The position numbers and the translations under genes were made by a program. Shown piece by piece: positions 11,101-17,574 of a stretch of 64,000 nucleotides of DNA (positions are counted from its first letter, which is position 1; the number at the start of each line of letters is the position of its first letter). Source of the DNA: Bacteroidota bacterium (GTDB taxonomy: Bacteria; Bacteroidota; Bacteroidia; Cytophagales; Cytophagaceae). Where the stretch lies: positions 1-64,000 of the forward strand of contig JAEYZG010000005.1 of the NCBI GenBank assembly GCA_023428135.1. Reading direction: 5' to 3'. The notes under the pieces were generated by a model. The model searched no databases. It worked only from the letters and a program-made list of their open reading frames with translations, and was not told the DNA's origin.

Positions 11101-11374
11101 AACCTGGTGAAGTTGTTCCATCTATAACCAAACCATTAGCATTAGCACCATTATTAATCGTGGGAAGATCTGAATTCAATAATATTGTACCTGTAACACT
11201 AAAAACGATAAGGTGAGGCGTTCCTCCATTGTTTGTACTATTAGCATCTATTATTGCCTGCCTCAAAGTTCCTGCTCCATTATCAGCAATGCTGCTTACC
11301 GTGTAGGTATTTGCAAACACTTCAGATGTAAAAGTAAGCAATACCACTATCAGGAATAGTATAACTTTTTTCAT
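5111..11374 (-). CDS. Giant surface protein: beta-helix, Ig-like array, CHU_C domain
   Basis: The 2087-residue protein starts with a clear signal peptide (MKKVILFLIVVLLTFTSEVFA). Residues of about 27-800 hold many short Asn/Gly-rich repeats (NIIGGN, GNYIGVD, ISGNG, NGDGIEL) typical of right-handed parallel beta-helix proteins. About 830-1640 is a chain of roughly 80-residue Ig/SprB-like modules, each with a Cys near IICDD and another near GLCSD. About 1640-1990 has further Cys-paired modules. About 2000-2087 (PNLMTPNHDGKNE ... VYNRWGERVY ... DGMYYYYLK) is the CHU_C gliding-motility C-terminal domain that directs type IX export. It may act as an adhesin or polysaccharide-binding surface protein; the ligand cannot be read from sequence. 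Confidence 0.92.
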   Translation of the reverse strand: MKKVILFLIVVLLTFTSEVFANTYTVSSIADNGAGTLRQAIIDANSTNNGGTPHLIVFSVTGTILLNSDLPTINNGANANGLVIDGTTSPGYNGTPVVAISRAGGQYGFNIDGANNVTIRGIGIQNFERGIRVNNSTGSILDKNFIGTNLGGTSIAGTTIQKDGILLDNNAGNTTISNNLISGCITVNDGGGYGAIHVRGSNNNGVKIISNLIGTDVNGTNLLGNGNNQPYRHHGVFIEGASTTANPIVINGNTISGSVGNGIFANNNSSGLKITGNFIGTDKTGKKPIPNKGAGIFIETGSGHIIGGSTAADKNVISGNGGAIDSRPCGPAYCGQPCDFPVCTWAFDATFQTGIYFDRVSNSKISGNYIGVDADGKTTGTDNNLGNFYAGIKIEATKGGSSFNNIIGGNTKDEANIIGGNGFGIYNDPSKPNNGDGYRGHGILLNGPTVYNINVYNNYLGVGKNYENLGNRQDGVSFIAAHDCIIGDLDKPNYIGFNSWGIFMQSDFNGGQTRNNIVRGNYLGTDGANNFGNGIRTLDDEGAGIGIQHGSNNNTFEGNKISANREGIAFRGGGQGAPVRTNNVYGNTITANRDNGILIIEGATLNNIGGVGSSQGNTISQNGQDGIHMENGVANKVFNNIIDQNGGDGIELKQSASGGSESNIIGGVTDPQKNTITGNGTAKDPDGLGGNGVVVSGTTSTKNSIHHNSFSCNALRGIVLSNGGNNSYATPTFTGTPEAFTLTGPADSFIELYALDNCNNCDAGTNNKLQGLTLIASGPSPLTPTALQLAGRTNLQVTATASAGSTTAAHNTSEFSACTTLCIKPEPKITRTDGFAICANTRNVTFTTPLVAGNNYVWSVNGGLTLVGVATNESITVNVGSTGGTITLTETAGACSTTVTQSITVNPLPTINITADTAVICNESLPTLTANATPATATYQWKDAAGNDIANQTASTFTPSAPGWYKVQATSQESCKSALDSAYIEDKSINVDLDPKGSVFICEDQPVDLKALVTPAAPAVGAYTFNWFKESTSVQSGLSDTYSTKVSGEYKVTVSNDKCSTTSPIATIENNTLVAKIDLTGTQTICDNEAIELTASPSISGGTYIWKRNGVEVQNSSSNKYSTLLNGKYTVTVVAGTGGSCSDESDTTTIENKTVEVSAKINGNGVICDDTAILITADTSGTNAGIIEWYKDGVLIPNNGLTYSTKETGTYSVKIINGLCSDVSDDVKIINNTVTINASITGGNIICDNKPIQVTADTTGTNAGIIKWYRNGVLIPNASGLSVDALASGQYSVSIQYGLCSDSADGVAIINNTKKITAGLSGSDLICNNLPIDITADTVGGGPGTLKWYKNGVLISGESGLTLSTNETGEYTVSINDGMCSDSSLSVKITNNSKEISANIVGDTIICDDKEITIVADTTLGSGTLVWYKNGQVINGQSGLEYTTKETGDYKVVVIGGGCSDTSATVSIKNNTIDASATLAGSGLICDDKPITITASATPAKNTYNFEWLKNEATISGASASTYSTAETGKYRVIISGDGCTDTSAVASIFNGTILISLKAQSDTICKGLDTDISVAITKGGIPQINYVWKASLGTNPAANNDTINVKPEKTTTYTVTVSDSTTCSVNASVEVAVIDVPEGPLSASTPDPIICSSDTDNITLEATGETAKSKLVWYKTSCGVDSVGNGPRVELPHPVKTITYYVSLKNICGNSICKPVTVKVNKDPKDDLLGVLPKDTAICKVYNGNIEFKIDSVYNPDARVAWYMKGCGDSLIAFNNNPFVLSTMPKVSTSYYVRLEVEACPSSACDSSRINIIDPEIFADNQKFCKNADFNTIIADVQPANVKWRWVPKDPSYPLLFDTTKLVSEVNVKNPAEPQTWYLVADNEICPPVIDTISIVVHDLPVVTLDIPQDTLCSKVEFDAVATVVKGVPNAYVWLTPNSSIPDTIIVANHTNPLTKKFIGEVVGRNYFLVTVVDTNGCWAELPAIDSIEIFDHQELVIPNLMTPNHDGKNETYIIRDVNNYDILPGAKLEVYNRWGERVYRNSSYDNSWNAANISDGMYYYYLKTGCAKEEYKGWLHIISNNNRNE
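6712..8660 (-). repeat. Tandem Ig-like module array within the giant protein
   Basis: About eight coding repeats of 76-86 codons follow one another. The common pattern is (A/T)xI.G...ICDDKPITITADT ... WYKNGV.I.G....YST.ETG.Y.V.I..G.CSD.S....I.NN. The five modules between about 6720 and 7920 are most alike, including near-identical codons for ICDD and WYKNGV, which suggests recent duplication or conversion. The paired cysteines in each module probably form a disulfide outside the cell. Confidence 0.85.
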
Positions 11375-11613
11375 ATTAGATAGGTTAAAGTTAATTCAAA
11401 TGGGATTTTTTAGTTGTAAAATATGACTATTCTTGTTTAATCATTGATACCAGTCAGAAATATACAAATTTTTATTGGAAAGTTATATTATTTTAGACGT
11501 ACCAAACTAAAAAAGACATGCTTTTGTTAAAATTATTGACTTTTTTACTCTCCTTCTAAATTCAAACTTAAGCATTTATGAGAAGTTGATCTTACAAAGA
11601 TCGCTCTATTAAT

Positions 11614-12105
11614 ATGAAAAATCTGGTTTTGGTAACCATCGTACTTCGTCTATTTACAGGATGCTCTCATACCAGTCAGTTTCCGAAATTTCAAAACTTC
11701 AATCAAACAGATACCATCGCTAAGTCAGATGAGGAATGGAAGAGGCAGTTAACCCCTGAACAATACACCGTTACACGTGAACAAGGTACAGAGCCTCCAT
11801 TTAACAATAAGTATGACAAAAATAACGAAAAAGGTGTTTACAAATGCATCTGTTGCGGAAACAGTTTATTCAGCTCCTACCAGAAATTCGACTCTGGAAC
11901 TGGATGGCCAAGCTTCTGGCAACCAATTGATAAAACACATGTAAAATATCTGGAAGATAATGATCGGGTGGAAGTCAGGTGTAATCGCTGTGATGCTCAT
12001 CTGGGTCATGTATTTGACGACGGGCCCAAGCCTACAGGTTTGAGATACTGCATGAACTCAGCTTCTCTGGATTTTGTAAAAAGGAAGAAAATGGCTAAAA
12101 AGTGA
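11614..12105 (+). CDS. msrB: Peptide-methionine (R)-S-oxide reductase, lipoprotein form
   Basis: MsrB reduces the R-sulfoxide of methionine in proteins. The 163-residue product has two CxxC zinc pairs (CICC near residue 88, CNRC near 130), the motif GTGWPSFWQPI, and the signature DAHLGHVFDDGP followed by GLRYCMNSASL, whose Cys is the catalytic residue. The N-terminus is hydrophobic and ends in LFTGC, a lipobox, so the enzyme is probably anchored in the envelope and repairs exported proteins. A stand-alone MsrB of usual domain length follows the leader. It is flanked by the giant surface gene on one side and an unusual repeat array and shared terminator on the other. Confidence 0.93.
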   Translation: MKNLVLVTIVLRLFTGCSHTSQFPKFQNFNQTDTIAKSDEEWKRQLTPEQYTVTREQGTEPPFNNKYDKNNEKGVYKCICCGNSLFSSYQKFDSGTGWPSFWQPIDKTHVKYLEDNDRVEVRCNRCDAHLGHVFDDGPKPTGLRYCMNSASLDFVKRKKMAKK

Positions 12106-12166
12106 TAAGTGATAAGTTTTAAGTGATAAGTTTTAAGTGATAAGTTTTAAGTAATAAGTTTTAAGT
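12101..12166 (+). repeat. 14-base direct repeat array after msrB
   Basis: The unit AAGTGATAAGTTTT is repeated three to four times, with a shortened unit first and a diverged one (AAGTAATAAGTTTT) last, starting at the msrB stop codon. The sequence at about 12208-12238 is an imperfect reverse complement of the last units, so the array, the terminator and this inverted partner could fold into one long stem. Confidence 0.85.
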
Positions 12167-12168
12167 AA

Positions 12169-12197
12169 AAAAGGTCACCATTCTCTGATGACCTTTT
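12169..12197. terminator. Bidirectional terminator between msrB and dnaJ
   Basis: Arms AAAAGGTCA (12169-12177) and TGACCTTTT (12189-12197) form a 9-base stem followed by GTTTT on the plus strand and an A-rich stretch upstream that gives a U tract on the minus strand. It sits between convergent msrB (ends 12105) and dnaJ (ends 12236). Confidence 0.8.
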
Positions 12198-12235
12198 GTT
12201 TTATCTTAATACTTATAACTTATTACTTACAACTT

Positions 12236-13378
12236 TTAAAAAAATTCTTTCATTTTCTCAAAGAAGCCTTTATCATGTTTGCCCGGATTGGGCTTGAAGT
12301 TTTCCGAATCTTTAAGTGTTGTCAAAAGATTTTTTTCTTCTTTAGATAAAGTCTGTGGAGTCCAGACATTTACATAAATAAGCTGATCTCCTTTAGAATA
12401 TCCGTTCACCTCCCGCAATCCCTTCTCCTTCAATCTCAATATCTTGCCACTCTGCGTTCCCGGTTCTATTTTGATCTTCACTTTACCTTCAATGGTTGGC
12501 ACTTCCAGAGAAGTTCCCAAAACTGCATCTATAAAGCTAATATATAGCTCATAAATAATGTTTTGTCCATCTCTCTTCAACAACTCATCTTCAACTTCTT
12601 CTATTAATATAAGGAGATCACCAGGTATTCCTCCGCGATTTGGGGCATTACCTTTACCGGACATGCTCAATTGCATACCTTCAGCTACACCTGCAGGTAC
12701 TTTTATGCTGATCACTTCTTCCTTCAGAACTCTTCCTTCTCCCTCACAAGTCGGACATTTTTGAGAGATCGTTGTACCTTCTCCATGACAAGCATGACAG
12801 GTAGACGTACTCACCATCTGGCCTAGCATGGTATTTACAACTTTTCTGGTCTGGCCAGTTCCCTGACATACAGGGCAATTCTGAAGTGCCGCGCCATTCT
12901 TTGATCCGTTTCCGCCGCAATCATCACAGGCAACGTAGCGCTTTACCTTAATTTTCTTTTCAGCACCCTGTGCAATTTCCTGAAGGGTAAGCTTAAGCTT
13001 TATTCTGAGATTACTTCCTCTGCGCTGTGCACGGCCACCTCTGCCACCGCCTCCACCGAAGAAGCTCTCGAAAGGACTTCCTCCTCCGAAAATATCTCCG
13101 AACTGAGAGAAGATGTCGTCCATGTTCATGCCGCCACCACCGCCAAAACCACCACCAACTCCTTGATGGCCAAACTGATCATACCTTTGCTTTTTCTCAG
13201 GGCTGCTTAATATTTCATAAGCTTCAGCAGCTTCCTTGAATTTTTCTTCAGCAGAAGGATCATCAGGATTTTTGTCAGGATGGTACTTAATTGCGATTTT
13301 TCTGTAGGCCTTCTTTATTTCTTCAGCACTTGAAGATTTAGAAACACCAAGAATTTCGTAGTAATCTCTTTTAGCCAT
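12236..13378 (-). CDS. dnaJ: Chaperone protein DnaJ
   Basis: DnaJ is the Hsp40 co-chaperone that loads substrates on DnaK and stimulates its ATPase. In this 380-residue protein, residues 4-66 are the J domain with HPD at 33-35, about 70-130 are Gly/Phe-rich, and about 150-215 hold the four zinc motifs CDDCGGNG, CPVCQGTG, CHACHGEG and CPTCEGEG. The C-terminal substrate-binding domains follow. All canonical residues are present and the length is usual. It lies 3 bases behind grpE, so the two are surely one operon. dnaK is not in the window. Confidence 0.98.
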   Translation of the reverse strand: MAKRDYYEILGVSKSSSAEEIKKAYRKIAIKYHPDKNPDDPSAEEKFKEAAEAYEILSSPEKKQRYDQFGHQGVGGGFGGGGGMNMDDIFSQFGDIFGGGSPFESFFGGGGGRGGRAQRRGSNLRIKLKLTLQEIAQGAEKKIKVKRYVACDDCGGNGSKNGAALQNCPVCQGTGQTRKVVNTMLGQMVSTSTCHACHGEGTTISQKCPTCEGEGRVLKEEVISIKVPAGVAEGMQLSMSGKGNAPNRGGIPGDLLILIEEVEDELLKRDGQNIIYELYISFIDAVLGTSLEVPTIEGKVKIKIEPGTQSGKILRLKEKGLREVNGYSKGDQLIYVNVWTPQTLSKEEKNLLTTLKDSENFKPNPGKHDKGFFEKMKEFF

Positions 13379-13381
13379 TTT

Positions 13382-13945
13382 TTATGCTCCAATAACAACT
13401 TTTGCAAAACGAATCACCTTATCATTCAGATAATATCCGTTTTCAACAACATCAACAATTTTGCCCTTAAGGTCTGGTGTAGGAGCCGGAATTTGAGTAA
13501 TAGCTTCATGAATTTCGCTGTTAAACTCTTTTCCCCTCTGATCTTCCATTTCTTTAAGACCTTTTTGCTCAAGGGTTTTATATATTTTATTATGAATAAG
13601 AGTGACTCCTTCTTTTATTGCGGAAACTTCAGTAGCCTTTTCCATTGAAACGGACGCTCTTTCAAAGTCATCCAATACTGGCAGTAAGCTTAAAAGAACA
13701 TCCTCTCCTGCAGTTTTCAAAAGTTCAACGCGTTCTTTTGAGGTTCTTCTTCTGAAATTGTCAAACTCGGAATATAGTCTCAGATATTTATCTTTCAATT
13801 CCTCGTTTTCCTTTTTCAAGCTTTCAACCTCATTTACCCCCTGAGAAGTTCCTTCTGCATTTACTTTTCCTTCCGAAGTTACAGTCTCCTGATCCGTATT
13901 TTCTGTCTGAAAATCTTTTTGTTCGTTCTTTTCTTCCGGTATCAT
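13382..13945 (-). CDS. grpE: Nucleotide exchange factor GrpE
   Basis: GrpE releases ADP from DnaK. The 187-residue protein has an acidic, disordered N-terminus (residues 1 to about 35), a long coiled coil (about 40-90, including YLRLYSEFDNFRRRTSKER, the family signature), and the C-terminal beta domain with GYYLNDKVIRFAKVVI. It is the first gene of the grpE-dnaJ operon. About 100 bases upstream, next to the end of obgE, is a TGACAAGTTGACA motif that also occurs in related form upstream of the small heat-shock gene at 56.7 kb, a possible shared stress operator. Confidence 0.97.
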   Translation of the reverse strand: MIPEEKNEQKDFQTENTDQETVTSEGKVNAEGTSQGVNEVESLKKENEELKDKYLRLYSEFDNFRRRTSKERVELLKTAGEDVLLSLLPVLDDFERASVSMEKATEVSAIKEGVTLIHNKIYKTLEQKGLKEMEDQRGKEFNSEIHEAITQIPAPTPDLKGKIVDVVENGYYLNDKVIRFAKVVIGA

Positions 13946-14041
13946 TACTTATATCGCTAGGTTTTCAATTTATTATTAGTTTCCATTAGCTGGAAAGACA
14001 TTGGCAGTGGAGATTCAATTATTTTGCCAAAAGAATCTTCA

Positions 14042-14057
14042 CTGACAAGTTGACATT
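14042..14057. promoter_or_regulatory. GACA-N4-GACA motif upstream of grpE-dnaJ
   Basis: The plus-strand sequence CTGACAAGTTGACATT is a direct repeat of GACA with 8-base spacing. Near-identical arrangements lie at 57211-57224 (on the minus strand CCGACAACTTGACA) and 57252-57267 (AAGACAAAATGACA), both upstream of hsp20. The position suggests a heat-shock operator or activator site. No CIRCE element is seen. The role is inference. Confidence 0.4.
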
Positions 14058-15045
14058 ATTCATTTAAAGTTCGCCATATCAGATCCTTCAACTGAATCAG
14101 GCCATTGCCTGTATAGGACGAAAACATGACGAAAGGTACATCAGGAAGTTCCTTCTCTATCAGATTTTGAAGTTCCTCATCAAGCAAATCGGTTTTGGAG
14201 ATCCCCAAAATCCTCTTTTTATCAAGCAATTCAGGGTTAAACTCTTTCAATTCATTTAACAGAACATTATAATCTGCTTTTATGTCCTTGCTATCTGAAG
14301 GAACAAGAAAAAGTAAAATAGAATTTCTTTCTATGTGTCTTAAAAAACGGAGTCCCAGTCCTCTTCCTTCTGATGCACCTTCAATAATTCCCGGTATATC
14401 TGCCATGACAAATGACTTGTCATCTCTATAACTAACCACACCAAGGTTGGGAGTCAGTGTAGTGAAAGGATAATCGGCAATTTCCGGTCTGGCAGCAGAA
14501 ACCTTTGACAAAAGTGTAGACTTTCCCGCATTAGGAAAACCGACGAGACCAACGTCTGCAAGAAGTTTCAGCTCAAGAATTACCCACTGTTCTATGCTTG
14601 GTTCACCTGGCTGTGCTGTTCTCGGCGCCTGAATGGTAGGAGTTTTGAAATGATCGTTTCCCAATCCTCCCCTTCCTCCAGGAACCAGGATAACTTCCTG
14701 GCCATCTTCGCTGATTTCCTGCATAAACTCACCGGTTTCTGCATCCTTGGCAACAGTGCCGAGAGGAACATCGAGTATAACATGTGCGCCACTTGCACCG
14801 GTACGTCTTCCACCTTCACCCTTCTGACCGGGCTCGGCAATAACATGTTTTCTGTATTTGAGATGGAGCAATGTCCAAAGCTGTGCGTTTCCCCTAAGGA
14901 TAATATGACCGCCATGGCCACCGTTTCCACCGTCCGGACCACCCATATCGGCAAACTTTTCATGCCTGAAATGAATGGAACCAGCACCACCTGCACCAGA
15001 TCTGCAGCAGATTTTTACGTAATCAATAAAGTTTGAAGAAGCCAA
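14056..15045 (-). CDS. obgE: GTPase Obg
   Basis: Obg is a ribosome-associated GTPase that acts in 50S maturation and stress control. The 329-residue protein has the Gly-rich Obg fold in residues 1 to about 158 (GGPDGGNGGHGGHIILR and GQKGEGGRRTGASG), then the G domain: G1 GFPNAGKST, switch region with PFTTLTPNLG, G3 DIPGIIEGA, and SKTD in place of the more common NKxD at G4. The extra C-terminal OCT domain found in some Firmicutes is absent, as is usual outside that group. It follows adk by 47 bases on the same strand. Confidence 0.97.
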   Translation of the reverse strand: MASSNFIDYVKICCRSGAGGAGSIHFRHEKFADMGGPDGGNGGHGGHIILRGNAQLWTLLHLKYRKHVIAEPGQKGEGGRRTGASGAHVILDVPLGTVAKDAETGEFMQEISEDGQEVILVPGGRGGLGNDHFKTPTIQAPRTAQPGEPSIEQWVILELKLLADVGLVGFPNAGKSTLLSKVSAARPEIADYPFTTLTPNLGVVSYRDDKSFVMADIPGIIEGASEGRGLGLRFLRHIERNSILLFLVPSDSKDIKADYNVLLNELKEFNPELLDKKRILGISKTDLLDEELQNLIEKELPDVPFVMFSSYTGNGLIQLKDLIWRTLNE

Positions 15046-15092
15046 TTAGTTTTAGCTTTAAAGAAATTAGAAATGGGAAAAGCTTCCCGAAA

Positions 15093-15671
15093 TTATTTTT
15101 TTACAGAATCCAGGATTATTGAAATATCTCTGAACACCTGCTCAATTGAATTCATGCCATCAACCTCCTCGTAAATTCCTTTTTTCTGATAGTAGTTCGC
15201 CACAGGAGCTGTTTCCTCCTGATAAACAATTATTCTTTTGCCGATCACCACAGGGTCTTTATCATCAGCTCTGTTTGAAGTCTGTCCTCTTAATACAGCT
15301 CTTTTCGTCAATTCGTCTTTTTCGACCGTAAGACCAATCACCGCATTAATTGAGATTCCGTTTTCTTTACAAAGATGATCTAAAGCGCCAGCCTGAGGCA
15401 CGGTTCTCGGAAAACCATCAAATATGAACCCTTTGCTGTTCTTATTACTTTTTATCTTGTTATTAATCATTCCGATAACGACTTCATCAGGAACGAGGAA
15501 ACCATCATTTATCAACTTCTGAGCATTTTTACCTAATTCGGTACCCTCTTTCATTTCGGCTCTCAGCAAATCACCTGTAGAAAGGTGAATTAAACCATAC
15601 TTTTCAATGATATTCTGGCTTTGAGTGCCTTTTCCTGCGTAAGGAGGTCCAAATAGAATGATGTTCAACAT
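15093..15671 (-). CDS. adk: Adenylate kinase
   Basis: Adenylate kinase interconverts ATP plus AMP with 2 ADP. The 192-residue protein has the P-loop GPPYAGKGTQ at residues 8-17, the AMP-binding segment LSTGDLLRAE, FDGFPRTVPQAGAL, and the LID start RGQTSNRADDKD. The LID is short and lacks the zinc-binding cysteines, so this is the short form rather than the long bacterial form of about 215 residues. It lies between hpt and obgE in a purine/GTPase cluster on the minus strand with gaps of about 50 bases. Confidence 0.97.
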   Translation of the reverse strand: MLNIILFGPPYAGKGTQSQNIIEKYGLIHLSTGDLLRAEMKEGTELGKNAQKLINDGFLVPDEVVIGMINNKIKSNKNSKGFIFDGFPRTVPQAGALDHLCKENGISINAVIGLTVEKDELTKRAVLRGQTSNRADDKDPVVIGKRIIVYQEETAPVANYYQKKGIYEEVDGMNSIEQVFRDISIILDSVKK

Positions 15672-15719
15672 AGTTCTTTTTTCTTTTGAGGGACTAAAAT
15701 TAATGATTTAAATCTTTAT

Positions 15720-16247
15720 TCAGTCAGCTAAAGCGTAAATATCCTTTAAATTTCTTCCATAGCCGTTGTAGTCCAGGCCGTAACCCACTACAAATTTATC
15801 CGGAATTTCAAATCCTTTAAAATCAATCTTTAAATGCGTTTTATGTTTAGAAACCTTGTCAAGCAAAGTCAAAACTGATATGGATGCAGGATTTTGCTTC
15901 CCAATTTCTTCACAAACAGCCTGCATGGTAAGGCCAGTATCAAAAATATCATCTACAAGGACTATATGCTGTCCAGTGATATTTTCCTTTAAACCGATCA
16001 GTTTTTGCACATTTCCTGTAGTTTCTGTACCTGCATAGGAAGTGGTTTTGATAAAAGTGATTCTGGCAGGAATAGAAATTTCCTTGAACAAATCTGAAGC
16101 GAACATAAACGCCCCGTTCAGAATGGCAACAAACAGGGGATCTTTTCCTTCCAGTTTGTATGAAAGATCGTAGGCCAATTCCTGGATTCTCTGTTGAATT
16201 TTTTCCTTTGGGATAAAAATTTCAAATTCTTTATCTAATATTTTCAT
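15720..16247 (-). CDS. hpt: Hypoxanthine phosphoribosyltransferase
   Basis: This purine salvage enzyme joins hypoxanthine or guanine to PRPP. The 175-residue protein has the PRPP-binding motif VLVDDIFDTGLTM near residues 95-107, the loop segment TSYAGTETTG, and the C-terminal base-recognition stretch PDKFVVGYGLDYNGYGRNL. Length and motifs are those of the HPRT family. It leads hpt-adk-obgE on the minus strand; the 112 bases separating it from the upstream peptidase gene may carry the promoter. Confidence 0.95.
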   Translation of the reverse strand: MKILDKEFEIFIPKEKIQQRIQELAYDLSYKLEGKDPLFVAILNGAFMFASDLFKEISIPARITFIKTTSYAGTETTGNVQKLIGLKENITGQHIVLVDDIFDTGLTMQAVCEEIGKQNPASISVLTLLDKVSKHKTHLKIDFKGFEIPDKFVVGYGLDYNGYGRNLKDIYALAD

Positions 16248-16360
16248 TGGGCCTGGCCAAAAGCTAATAGGGTTAAAATCTCATTATCCTAAAGGTACAA
16301 AAATTTACTGACCCTATTTTGTGATAAATGATACATAAAGGCACCTTTCACCTTGGCATT

Positions 16361-17278
16361 TCAGAGGTTTTCCATTAAAAATTTATACAATTTAATCATC
16401 GAGGTAATATCCTCTTTATGAACCTTTTCATCCGGAGAATGGACATTGTCTTCTGCTGCGCCAATGAAGACCCAGTCGAAAGGATATGGAGAAGCCTGTA
16501 ATTCCTTTCCATCACTCCCCCCGTATGCTTCCACTTCAAGCTGAAATGGTATTCCCGATGTTTTGGCCAGATTTATAATCCTATTTAAATAACTTCTTCT
16601 GGGAATACTTCTGTCCCTCATGGAAATAACCACACCCTGTCCATGCCTCACACCTTCTGTAATCCAGGTGATATCCGATATAAGAGCCTGACGAACTTTG
16701 TAGTTTTCATAAATATATTTTGCAAGTACCGAGACTGATCCACCCCCATGTTCCTCCCAGCATGAAAATGCGATGATACCATTTTCTAATGTTTCTGCCA
16801 GTTTCAAGGCATTGAAGACACCCAATCTGTTGTCCAGATAACATGATTGAACATAGTGCTGATCCTCTCTGAAATTACAATCAAATACAAGCTCAGTACC
16901 TCGATCTATATCGCGAGAAAACTTATAGGTAATTTCTTCTTCTTTGCTAACTTCCATTTCACAGAGAATATCACCCTGACTGTCACGGCCTCTGAGTTTA
17001 TATCCCGACTTCTGTTCAGGACCACCAATAGGAACAAGCTGCTGACCATACCTCACAGTAAAACCGATCGAATCCATATGCGCAAACACTGCTGCAACAG
17101 GGCTTCCAAAGACAAGTAAAAAACTATCCTGAAACTCATCCCCTTCAATAATCAAGGGTTTAACTTTCCAGGTATGCTGATTAGACCTGATATATGTGAT
17201 AAGAAATTCCTTCATTGCAATCTCATTTCCGGAGGGCGCATGAACAGAGCAAAGTTCTTTAAGTAAATTTAAATCCAT
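16361..17278 (-). CDS. M42-type metal aminopeptidase
   Basis: The 305-residue protein resembles M42 glutamyl aminopeptidases. Likely metal and catalytic residues are H67 and D69 (FAHMDSIGF), D149 (YLDNRLG), E175-E176 (CWEEHGGGS), D202 (ISDITW), and a late His in NVHSPDEKVH. The N-terminal CSVHAPSGNE is also characteristic. It is shorter than the usual 340-360 residues, mainly in the inserted beta domain. It has no signal peptide, so it probably trims peptides in the cytoplasm. It lies upstream of hpt on the same strand but 113 bases away. Confidence 0.85.
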   Translation of the reverse strand: MDLNLLKELCSVHAPSGNEIAMKEFLITYIRSNQHTWKVKPLIIEGDEFQDSFLLVFGSPVAAVFAHMDSIGFTVRYGQQLVPIGGPEQKSGYKLRGRDSQGDILCEMEVSKEEEITYKFSRDIDRGTELVFDCNFREDQHYVQSCYLDNRLGVFNALKLAETLENGIIAFSCWEEHGGGSVSVLAKYIYENYKVRQALISDITWITEGVRHGQGVVISMRDRSIPRRSYLNRIINLAKTSGIPFQLEVEAYGGSDGKELQASPYPFDWVFIGAAEDNVHSPDEKVHKEDITSMIKLYKFLMENL

Positions 17279-17359
17279 AAAAAGAATTGAATGAGTTTAA
17301 TCCGGGATTAAGCAACAAAAAATCATTGATAATCAATAAACACAAGTGTTCTATTCTAA

Positions 17360-17422
17360 TGATTGATTATTATGATTAACAGGATTTTTCAACGGTTTTT
17401 GATTTATTTGCTTTAAATATAT
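17360..17422. repeat. Intergenic repeat, copy A
   Basis: The segment TGATTATTATGATTAACAGG followed by ATTTTTCAACGG and an AT-rich tail is similar to 19376-19436 (TGATTGTAATGATTAGCAGG, then ACTTTTCAACAG). Both lie upstream of minus-strand genes, the M42 peptidase here and the Lrp-type regulator there. The element may be a dispersed intergenic repeat or a shared promoter region. No coding frame is visible in it. Confidence 0.5.
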
Positions 17423-17574
17423 ACCAAAAAATGGCACGTTTCATGAATAGTTATTGTTTCAATAAAAATATTCATAATTTAAAGCGTTAAATTGCACGAC
17501 TTCCTCGTTTAAAGGAGGAATAGGTTAAATCCTTATAAGCCATTTTGTAAAAAAATTGAAGGGACCTTTTGATA

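Noticed and set aside
12101..12240. CRISPR-like array
   Set aside because: The repeats are adjacent 14-base units without spacers and no cas gene is near.
14592..15036. Long frames on both strands inside obgE
   Set aside because: obgE has every expected motif in its own frame, so these are shadows of its Gly-rich region.
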